From the NCBI GenBank assembly GCA_030272155.1, contig CP126200.1, positions 1 through 64,000 of the forward strand: 64,000 nucleotides of DNA, given 5' to 3'. Numbering within the stretch: position 1 is the stretch's first letter; every line of letters begins with the position of its first letter. This DNA comes from Tetradesmus obliquus (taxonomy: Eukaryota; Chlorophyta; Chlorophyceae; Sphaeropleales; Scenedesmaceae). Below the pieces are notes generated by a model. That model searched no databases. It was not told the origin of the DNA and saw only the letters and a list, made by a program, of their open reading frames with translations. Below are positions 8,099-16,650 of the stretch, piece after piece. The translations under genes were made by a program, and so were the position numbers.

Positions 8099-9805
8099 CT
8101 ACCCGCCCGGCACCCGCTTCTTGTTCTTGTTCACCCACGCCCTGTACACCCGCTTCTCATCGGCGGTGCCCACGCGCACCAGGCGAGCCTTGATCACGAC
8201 AAGCTTCAGAAAAAGCCTGCGCTTCTCCCGGGCTTCCTCTGTGGCCCCGCTCTTCTGGCCCTCATCCACAATCGCCTTACCGTTGATGAGCTTGCCCGTG
8301 CCCTTCAGCTCGGCCTCTTCTGGCTCGACCAGCGCGCCCAGCTCTGCAGAAGTCTTGCCCGACAGCTCTCGTTGGATCTCCTCAAACTCGGGCTTGAAGC
8401 GCGCAAGAAAGTCGGGCATCCAGTACTCCACATCCGCTTCGGCTGTGGGGGCACCCGCATCTGCCCACTCCTTGATCGCAGTCAATGCAGTGTTGATGAG
8501 CGACTTCAAGGTGACACTGGCGCTTGTAGGAGTCTTGAAGCGCATGAGCAACATGACGGCCACACGCTCCAGGAACAGCTTGCGACCGGCCTCAATTGCA
8601 AGGACGTCCACGGCGCTCGCGTTGCAAACCATCCGCTCGATCGTCTTCTTCAGGACCTTGTTCAAGTTGTAGTCGTCCTTCAGCTTGTTCGCCAGCGCAG
8701 CCTCGAGCGACACCAACTGCTCCATGCTCTGCGGCTCGTGCTGTCGCCAGTACGTCTCCATGAGCGGCCGCACGGGCTCAGGCATGTTTTGTATTTCTGT
8801 CAGGCTATTGCTCAAGTTATTGATGATGCTGATGAGTTTTTTTCTGCGTTCTCTTCTGACGGTTTGGATGATGATGAGTTGTTCTTCGATGTTTCCTCCC
8901 CCTATGAGCCTCTCGTTGGCTTCTGACTGGGGTTCCCACTCCTCGTTGAGTGGAGCATGTAATGTAATGTAATGTAATGTGATGTAATGTATTTGCTCAA
9001 TGCCACTCTTACTTTGGCCAAAGGCGCGCGCCACCGCCAACCCGTGCTCCTTCAGCACCCGTATGATGTTCATGAGGTTGTTTGCGTGCTTTTGGTATTC
9101 AGGGGATTGGAAGGCGACCTTGTTGCGCAAGAGGAGGGCCAGCACGATGAACTCGTACAGCTTCTCGGGGTCATCACCGAGCAACCTACGCGCAGGCGCC
9201 TCGGTGAGTGCCGTAGCATGAATCTTATCAATGCGATCGTCAAGGTCTTCCTTGCTCAGGTTATCAAACCTGGCCAGGTTGGCTCTTAGGGTCTCGCGGA
9301 TGTCGGGATCGAACTCGTCAATGGACTGGGCCACCGTCTTGCGGTTGCTATGGCGCTCTGCCATCACCTCGTTCACCAACAACAGGCTGTCCTTTAGGGG
9401 CTTGTTGTGATCGATGTCTGGGTGAGCTGTCGCCGCAGCCACAAACTTGCTGAGGGTTGGCTCGTCCATGTCCCTGATGTTCTGCTCGGTCAAGGGCAGA
9501 ACCGAGTCCAGGGTCTCACCCGCTTGCAGGTCCAGCGCTTCCCTCAAGAGCGTCTCAGGCTGGGCATGTCCCTGCTCGATTTCTGCATCATACTGCTCCA
9601 CAACCCGCTGCAGATGGCCCGGCAGCGGGGGTAGGGGCGCGGAGCGTTGCGCCGTGTTCGGGGGCGGAGGGGATGGGGCCTCTTCAGGCTCAGGAGCATC
9701 GTGCAAAGCGCGACGATACTTGTCGAGGAGCGTCACGAAGCCCTCACCGCGCTTGTACAACAACAGTGTCACCACCACTCTTCGCAAGAACAGCGTTGGT
9801 TCCTC
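8099..9805 (-). CDS. Helical ORF in frame with the integrase, after a single TAG
   Basis: The frame runs 9805 to 8099 and is the direct continuation of the integrase frame: only the TAG at 9806-9808 separates them. It has no ATG in its first ~100 codons (the first is in NIRDMDEPT), so it was probably the C-terminal half of a fusion, or is reached by readthrough or splicing. The 568 residues are charged and helical, with a proline-rich stretch near residue 40-60, an acidic middle and a basic C-terminus ending NKNKKRVPGG. The pentanucleotide repeat at 8957-8991 is translated as HYITLHYITL. I recognise no domain. A role with the integrase or as a structural protein would be guesswork. Confidence 0.5.
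   Translation of the reverse strand, partial: EEPTLFLRRVVVTLLLYKRGEGFVTLLDKYRRALHDAPEPEEAPSPPPPNTAQRSAPLPPLPGHLQRVVEQYDAEIEQGHAQPETLLREALDLQAGETLDSVLPLTEQNIRDMDEPTLSKFVAAATAHPDIDHNKPLKDSLLLVNEVMAERHSNRKTVAQSIDEFDPDIRETLRANLARFDNLSKEDLDDRIDKIHATALTEAPARRLLGDDPEKLYEFIVLALLLRNKVAFQSPEYQKHANNLMNIIRVLKEHGLAVARAFGQSKSGIEQIHYITLHYITLHAPLNEEWEPQSEANERLIGGGNIEEQLIIIQTVRRERRKKLISIINNLSNSLTEIQNMPEPVRPLMETYWRQHEPQSMEQLVSLEAALANKLKDDYNLNKVLKKTIERMVCNASAVDVLAIEAGRKLFLERVAVMLLMRFKTPTSASVTLKSLINTALTAIKEWADAGAPTAEADVEYWMPDFLARFKPEFEEIQRELSGKTSAELGALVEPEEAELKGTGKLINGKAIVDEGQKSGATEEAREKRRLFLKLVVIKARLVRVGTADEKRVYRAWVNKNKKRVPGG
8957..8991. repeat. Pentanucleotide microsatellite (ATGTA)n inside an ORF
   Basis: About seven units of ATGTA, one with a G substitution, lie inside the 562-residue ORF. 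Since five is not a multiple of three, any change in copy number other than three units shifts the downstream frame. At the present length the frame stays open. Confidence 0.8.
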
Positions 9806-11415
9806 CTACAGTATGACGCCGATCGAACGCTTGTCGCGCAGGGAATCCTTGAAGAGCCGGGCCCGAGTGACCTTGAGCTCACGCGTCGACATTTTCTCAT
9901 AGTCGTCCCACAGCTTGGCCATGGCGGACCTGTAGGCCTCCAGAAACTCTTGCAATGATTCATCGCGCCCCATGTCCCGCCTGCGGGTCTTTCCGGCGTC
10001 CCCGCGCGCCTCATCGATCTCCTCATCATCAGGCTCCTCCTTTACCGCCACAAAGTCCTTGTCCTCGGGATCATCCAGCTCGCCCTCCTCCTCTAGCTCC
10101 TCGCGCAGGTGCTCGCAAGCCTGCTGGTACTCCTCCACGCTCACGCCAAGATCCTCGCCACCCTCGGGCAGGTCCTCTCCAGACAGCTTGTAGAGCTCGG
10201 CACGGGTGAAGCGCCGCTCCAAGGGCGTCACCTGGTCCTTCCACCCATCATCCGACGGCTGAAGGCCCTTGTCCAGGAGCTGCTGGTACTCTGCCACGGT
10301 GTACGTGTTGTTGGGGAGCCGGTTGTAGACCACGAAGATGCGGTCCAGGTTCCGGCGCGGCCCCTTGGCAAATTGTGAAGCCTTGTCCTTGAGCACCATC
10401 ACGAGCTCCCCAACCTCCAGGAGCCCAGCCAGCTTCACCTTGATCGCCCGGCGCTCCCCCATGATGTCCCTCACATCGTCCTCCGTGTAGTGCGGGTTGG
10501 TGGCCAAGAACGCGTCGATCTCCTTGTTCTTGCGGGCCTTGGCCACGTTGTAGCTCCAGAGCGTCTCCGGGTGCTCAAAGGCGTAGCTGGGCGTCAGGCC
10601 GCGCAGGCCCCCGTGCTCAGCATAGTTGTAGACGTCCACCACGCGCTGCAGGTAGGCGCCCCAGTTGGTGTCGCCGTGCGCAAGGGCGTAGGTGCGCACC
10701 ATGTGCTCGATCGTGCGGGCAAAGCTGTCGATGACGCCCAGCGGCGCCCCTCCCTGGCGCTCCGCATTGTGCGTCCACTTGCCTGTGCTGTGAAGCTGGT
10801 GACGCGCACGGCCGCATTTTCGGCAGCATCGCGGAAGGCCTGGGCATTGAACTCCCTGTCACCGGTCACGCCCATGATGATGTGCTCTGGCATCTCGGGG
10901 AACTGGGCGGCAGATGCCAGCGGGATCCCAGGGTCCGCGTCGGCCAGCTCCTGTGCTTCGGTGGCGCGCGCGGTCTGCACCCGTCCATAGTGCTGCTTGA
11001 TCTGCTGCAGCAACTGCTTGTAGGCTTGCAGGATGGTCTCGGTCTTGTTGTCCTCCATAGGAACAATGTAGGCGTAGCCGGTGTAGATCTCGACCATCAC
11101 CAGCGCCTTGCGCGTGCTCTTCTCTCCAGCGCTCTGCGTCTCAAAGTGTAACACGTCGATCTGGTAGTTGCCAGGGTTTGCGACGATGGCCTTGTCCAGG
11201 CGATCAGGCAGCCGCTTGCGAGCCCTGACGCGCGTGCGCTTGAACAGCATGCGGACCCGCTTGAACTTGCTGTTGCGCCAGAAGACCCTGGCATCGCTGC
11301 GCTCCGCTCCGGCTACATGGTCGGCCACGTAGGAGATGAACCTGACCCGGGACAGCGATGCCAGGGCGGGAGTGTGGTCGACGAGCTCTTGGATTCGCTC
11401 TTGCACGGTCGCCAT
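9806..11415 (-). CDS. DDE (rve-type) integrase, one frameshift
   Basis: Starts at ATG 11415 (MATVQERIQ), 29 bases after the stop of the polymerase-helicase gene. It catalyses cut-and-join insertion of element DNA. Visible: first Asp in NYQIDVLHFE (~85), second Asp in GVTGDREFNAQAF (~185), and a third acidic position in PLGVIDSFARTIEHMV (~228), where many relatives have ER-F-RT. An SH3-like tail follows (VGELVMVLKDK, then GPRRNLDRIFVVYN), typical of Polinton-type integrases, then a very acidic linker. One base is missing near 10,795 (between VTSF and STGKWTHNAERQ). With one base added, the length is 537 codons. The frame ends in TAG at 9806-9808 and continues openly beyond. Either the gene is decayed or the assembly has a one-base error there. 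Confidence 0.75.
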
Positions 11416-11444
11416 GTCTATGTTACCATTGATCGGGAAAATGC

Positions 11445-14400
11445 TCAGCTCGCGGCCCGGTTGCAGTCCAGGCACCAGTGGCCCAGGTTGCCGCGCACGT
11501 GCCCCAGCGAGTTGTCGTGGCGCTGCAGGGTCCACTGCTTGGGGTCGCCAGGTGTGTGCAGCACGCGCATGTCGCACCTGCAGTGCTCACACTTGTAGTC
11601 GCTGCGCCGAAGGGAGAGCAAGGTCGCCTCGGCCCGCGTGTAGGCCTCCAGGGGGTGGATGCGGTTCCTGTGCACGTCCTGGCGCCGGTAGTTGGTGAGC
11701 TTGCGCCCGATCACCCTCAGCTCGTCGTCCCAGGTGTCGTCGCGTCCCAGGTCGGCCTCGACTTCCGCGGGGGGCAGGTGCACCTGGGCCAGGGTGCGCG
11801 CCCTGCTCACCGCCGTGTAGAGGAGCTGCTTGTCCATGGTGCAGGACTCGAAGATGGAGAAGGGCTCGGTGATGGTCTCGCCCTGCGCAGTGTGCACGGT
11901 GGTGCAGTAGCCCAGCCTGCAGAACTGCTGGAACCGCTCCAGGGGGATCGAGGGGTGGTGGGGCTTCACCTCAAAGTCGGTGCCGTCCTCGTTCCACGCG
12001 CGCCGGGTGCCGTGCAGGAGCACGACGCCGTCCTCGATCTGCGCCACCCGCAGGCTCTCGTTTTTGATAAAGTGCGCGGGCGCCTTTTTGGGCAAGTCCT
12101 TGGCCCAGGGCGCGCGCTTCAGCGTCTTGTGGACCTGCACGCGACACCCCTGTTCTTGATGGCGTTGATCCGGTCGCGCACCACGCGCCGGTAGGACATG
12201 CTCCTGTCCTGGAGGCCCCTGGGCAGCTGGGAGAGGTCCATCTGCTTGCCGTCCTTGATGTCGTCCAGCGCCTGGTCCAGCTTGGCGCACAGGCTGCGGT
12301 GGCGCACCGTGAGCGTGACCCAGTTGTTGCCGGTGATGAACTTGGTGATGCTGTGGTCAAAGTAGTGCGGCCACTTGCGCTGCTCGGCGCGGCTCATGCC
12401 CACCTCCACGGGCGGGCACTGGTGCTTGTCGCCGCAGAGGATGAACTTGATGTTGGGGTTGAGCTGCTTGAGCGCGTCCAGGAACCGTAGGTAGTGCATG
12501 GGCACCAGCGAGTACTCCTCCACCACCACATTGTTCACCTTTCTCGCCAGGGCCACCAGGTGCTTGCGACCGTAGTGCACCCGCTCGCTGGAGCCGTCCT
12601 CTTTTTGCTTCAGGCCGAGCGCCATGTCCATGGTCACTCCACCCACGTTCTGGGCGGCCCCGTTGGTGAAGGCCGTGACCAGGACGGTCTCCCCCTTGTT
12701 CCGCCAGTGCTCCACCATCCTCATCACCGCCCACGTCTTGCCAGTGCCGGGCTGCCCTTGGAAAAGAGCGCCACCCCCAGAATCCACAACCTCGCACATC
12801 TCGGCCACCTGGCTGCTGTCGCAGATGGAGGGAAAGTCGTTCCACTCCGGGGCCGGCGGGGGCAGCGGCACGCGCGCCTCGGCGATGCGGCACTCCAGCT
12901 TGGGGATGCCCGAGGGGCGGTAGCGACCCCAGCCGCGGATGACGCCCGCCACCATGTCGCTGCAGGGGGCGAGGGGCGCACGGGGCTGGGGCATGCAGGG
13001 CGACTGCGCTCTGCGTCCTCGAAGACCACGCAGTCGGACTTGCGCGCCATGGGGATGCCGCCGACCTGCTTCTCCATCTCGTACACGCGCATGGACTGAC
13101 CCGCCAGGATCTGCAGGTAGATGGTGGTGTTCAGCTCGGTCAGTGGCGTCACCGCGATGAAGCTGAACATGCTGTGGCCGGCGCCGATGTCCACCAGGGG
13201 CCCTGGCTCCATGCCATCGCCCAGCACGTACTTGTTGAAGAGCGGGTAGTAGGTGTCCAGGCTGGGGCCGTCCACGTAGCAGTGGCACCGGCTCATCGTG
13301 TCCTTGCCCATGTAGCCAGACAGGTGCGTGTAGAGCGCCTTGTACAGATCCTTGTCGCCATCCGCCACCTCCACAAACTTTTCAAGCAGCGGCTGGAAGT
13401 AGTCGGTGCTGAGCTCGATGCTGGTGGGGAGGAAGGCGTCGATGGTGAAGTCGTGACGCTCGTCGTATGCCAGCTGCAGCAGCGCGCGCGGGTACCAGGC
13501 GCTGCCCTTCTTCATCAAGGCCGTGAGGTCCTGGGAGACCGCGTGGTAGAGCCCCGCTTGGGTCGGCCGGAAGCGCTTGCTCGACCGCAGGTGCTGCACC
13601 TGGTCGTGGGGTCCACACAGCCCCCAGGGCTCGGGCGGCGCGTACATCACCGCGGCGTGGCAGGCCGAGATGTCAAAGGCGGTGTGGGTGCCGAGGGGGT
13701 TCTCCAGGCTGTGGATGCAGCCCACCTGGGCCATGGCCTTGATGCCGGTAGTGCCATCATTGGTAGCGCTCTTGCTGAAGAGCACGGCCCTCGCGTCCGG
13801 GCACGGTTTACCCCTGGCCAGGCCGGCCGTGCCCTTGACCGCCTCCACGCACTTCCACATGAGGCCGGGGATGGTGGGCTTCTCCTCCTCGCTCTCCTCC
13901 AGCCCCATGCGCGCGTAGGCTGCGCGCACCGCGTCGACCTGGTGGGCAAACACGAAGGTCTTGTCCTCGGTGCAGTAGCTGGTCACCGTGAACTTGCCGC
14001 CGATCACACAGGCCGAGATCTTGGAGCCATCAGGGATGCAGCCCGTCTCCCCCACGGTGCGACGCAGGTGCTGGATGCCAGGCTCGTCGGCCACCACTTG
14101 CCATTCCCCAAAGCCCCGCTTGAAGCGCGTGGTAGAGTCGTCGCCCTTTTCCTGTGCATCCGAGTGCTTGAGCGGCGGTGGCAACAGGGACCTGGATGTG
14201 TAATCGTTCATGGCAACCCGCAGGCTGTTCACCCTGGACGGCTCCGGGTACAGGTGGTTGTTCATGATGCGGTAGCAGAGCGCAGGGCGCTTCTTGTTTT
14301 CGTGGGGGTCAAGGCGAGACGGCTGCCAGTGCTTGACACAGAAGCCGTTGCAGGTGAGCAGGTAGAGGGGGACGTCAAACTTCTTGCAGAAACCCTCCAG

Positions 14401-15321
14401 CAGGTCAGCAGTGCAGACACCGTCGGTCTTGGGGTCGTACCCGGGGTTGCGGCCCTTTGTCCTGACGTGATAGGAGGTCGCGATGTCAGCGTAGAACGTG
14501 TCGGGGTCCTTGAAGTACTTTTTCAGTCCACGCACGTTGTCTCCCGTGTAGAAGTAGCTGAGCGCGTCATACACGCACGTGCCCTGCTTGCGGTCGTAGT
14601 ACTCCCTGGGCACACCTGCGTGCACCCCCACAATGTCAAGGGCGTTGAAGTGGCGCATAGGCACTTCCTCCAGGCTCTGACCCTGGCCAGGGCGGTGCAC
14701 GATGCCGTCAATGACCTCCACACTGGCGACGGCAACGTCACCCACTTCACCACTCGCAGTGTACTGCTCCAGGTCCACCAGCTCCTTGGCGTACTGGTGC
14801 GCCAGCCTGTCCAGAGCGCTGCGCTGGCCAAGGATGATCATCCTGTAGGCCTCGGACTCATCCTGCCACTCACTCAGCGAGCCGTCCTTGCGGAAGCGGC
14901 GCACCTTGAGTGTTACCTTGGCAGTGGCCTGCACACGCCGGCCAATGCGGCCCCCGGTGAGGGCACGGCCAGCCAGACCCCGGATGTTCATCTCGGGGCG
15001 CCGGCGCATGTAGAGCTCCCCCTCTCGGGCAGCAGCCACGCGGCGCTGGTCGCGCACAGCCTGAGCCTGCATCTGCTCAGGGAAGGCGTCGAAGTCGCCG
15101 CGCTGCAGGGCGCGAAGGTACAGGTCATAGTCGTTGCCCTTGAGCACACCCCACACATGGTTCTTGAGGTCCTTCACAGAGTAAAAGCCGCGCTCGAGCG
15201 CCATGCGCTTGGTGACACGCTTGTTGCGATCGATGCCGGGCACAAAGTTCAGGTAGCTGCGGATCTTCTCGTTCTGGGAGCTGGTGAACTTGGCGGGGTA
15301 CATGATGATGGTGGCAGGCAT
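11445..15321 (-). CDS. Family-B DNA polymerase-like, SF1 helicase and HNH-like fusion, two frameshifts
   Basis: Starts at ATG 15321 (MPATIIMYP). The N-terminal third has an unassigned region with GTCVYDALSYFY (~245-255). Polymerase signature: motif A FDISACHAAVMYAPPEPWG (~547), motif B YKALYTHLSGYMGK (~657), and motif C MARKSDCVVF (~757), preceded by IYLQILAGQS as in family-B enzymes; the usual DTD is KSD here. I see no clear 3'-5' exonuclease motifs. The helicase has Walker A GQPGTGKTW (~855), VVEEYSLVP, FILCGDKHQCPPV and VHTAQGET...YTAVSRAR, as in RecD/Pif1-type SF1 enzymes. The end holds CEHC...RHDNSLGHVRGN...CLDCN, an HNH-like zinc motif. Two one-base losses, near 13,010 and at a G-run near 12,143, break the frame. 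Adding both gives 1,293 codons. Likely replicates the element. Confidence 0.7.
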
Positions 15322-15404
15322 TTTTTCCTACAAGCCTAGGCGACGCGCAACCTTAAGTCGCGTGCGGGGCACGTGGACATAAAGCGGTTGTACATTGAAA
15401 GGGT
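15322..15404. promoter_or_regulatory. Divergent promoter of the virus-like element
   Basis: An 83-base gap between two divergent ATGs (15321 minus, 15405 plus) must hold both promoters if these genes are transcribed. It carries no obvious TATA box. Short intergenic promoters of this kind fit viral or large-transposon gene packing. Confidence 0.4.
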
Positions 15405-15845
15405 ATGGATAGCCGGGTACTCTATGAGCTCGTGAAGATGAGGCTGAACAACAGCAAGGCAGGCATGACCAGATACTTCAGAGACGTCAACAACCGGAGG
15501 CGGGACATAGGTGATCGAGACAAGCTGACATTCCAAGAGCTCGACGAACTGTTCTGCAAACCACACAAGATCAGCCTCATGGTGATCAGCAAGAGCACCA
15601 ACAAGACGCTCATACACACAGTGAAGCGACGCACGTACCTCGTGGGGGAGGTCTATAAACAAGAGACTTGGAAACCAACACTCGGCATGTATGACGACCT
15701 GACTCTGGCGGACGCTGCCGCAATCAGCGAACACAAAATGCACGGATGTGCATGCCACATCGACCATGACCCTGATACTATCACGTCATGGTCGGTGCGC
15801 CTTACGGGAAATCAGGAAAAAGAACACGTGATCACGCATGACTGA
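15405..15845 (+). CDS. Orphan 146-residue protein at the right edge of the element
   Basis: Intact frame from ATG 15405 to TGA, with no introns. The protein is basic and mixed alpha/beta in character, with a DELFCKPHKI segment and a C-terminal stretch HGCACHIDHDPD rich in Cys and His that could bind a metal. No signal peptide or membrane span. I do not recognise it. It is divergent from the polymerase fusion and shares the intron-less style of the element, so I assign it to the element. It is the last open frame before ~800 bases of empty sequence that separate the element from host genes. Confidence 0.5.
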   Translation: MDSRVLYELVKMRLNNSKAGMTRYFRDVNNRRRDIGDRDKLTFQELDELFCKPHKISLMVISKSTNKTLIHTVKRRTYLVGEVYKQETWKPTLGMYDDLTLADAAAISEHKMHGCACHIDHDPDTITSWSVRLTGNQEKEHVITHD

Positions 15846-16650
15846 GCGAATCTCAACCGATCCCACGTGACCCACGGGGGCCACGGGAGAGGGGCCCGAA
15901 GGGCCTCTGGGGTGACTGGATTTCAAACCAAATTTCTCCAACATATGAAATGTCCGGCACTCCTATTGCTGCTTGCTCAACAGTTCTCAACTGTTACGCC
16001 TTTGGTGTCCAAAAAAGCGATCATCACGTGGCCATGTGGGCATGGTAGACATGAGGCATGCCTATGTAATCATGCAACACACGGCAGTCATGTCACTGGA
16101 GTTGCAGATTATCAGCAATAGCCTATTAGTCCGGGACCACCCCTGGTTGCTGTCCATACAATAAACATTGCGCACAATAAACACCCGAGCACAAGTGATA
16201 GACAATGATTGGTGGCAACCTGCAAGTGCACTTGCATGCACGTGCATTACTTGGCTGACCCACACAGTGTATTTCATGAGCTACGGTGCAGCTCGACAGA
16301 GTTGTGTATGTTTGGACAGAGCGTGTAGCATTCACCCTGAGCGGTCTGCGTATCCTCTACAAGGAAACACAAGTGTTGCACCGCCAACGCACGCCTACTG
16401 CAAGTCACCCTCCTTTTACGTGCAACAGTGGTTCTGCCGCAACGTTGACGTACTACGTAGCGCCGCTTGTAAGTCACCCACCATACGTGTGCATCACTGA
16501 TGTTATGACATCACACCTCAAACAAGCTATCGTACAATTAAATTGCGTTGGCGCCGTATGGTATGTATAACCGCATAATCTGGCCATATGTGACAAGGCG
16601 TGCTTGCCTGGCAACACCTGACCACTTTTGCAGCGTACATTTGCATGGTC
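15846..16650. other. No gene seen; right boundary zone of the element
   Basis: About 800 bases with only short random frames. Near 15,885-15,910 there is an imperfect GC-rich palindrome (GAGGGGCCCGAAGGGCCTC) that could fold. I compared this end with the sequence at 371-560 in inverted orientation and found no convincing terminal repeat. The transition from element to host DNA must lie in this stretch. Confidence 0.5.

Larger units (their letters stand above)
379..15845. mobile_element. Putative virus-like/Polinton-related integrated element, truncated by the telomere
   Basis: Five tightly packed gene units with no evident introns (gaps of 6, 0, 29 and 83 bases) contrast sharply with the intron-rich genes beyond 16.6 kb. 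A DDE integrase with a polymerase of family B is the defining pair of Polinton/Maverick elements. Here the polymerase is fused to an SF1 helicase and an HNH-like domain, which I do not know from classical Polintons. No capsid, packaging ATPase or protease gene is recognisable. The left part is lost at the telomere, and I found no convincing terminal inverted repeat at the right edge, so the boundaries are those of the outermost ORFs. The chromovirus at 733-7676 is a later insertion. Confidence 0.6.

Noticed and set aside
13174..15339. 721-codon plus-strand frame
   Set aside because: Exactly antisense to the polymerase-helicase gene, which has recognisable motifs. The open antisense frame follows from high-GC codon bias.
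371..15960. Terminal inverted repeats of the virus-like element
   Set aside because: I compared 371-560 with the reverse complement of 15,840-15,960. Only scattered short matches (such as CAGTCATG) were found, not a repeat.
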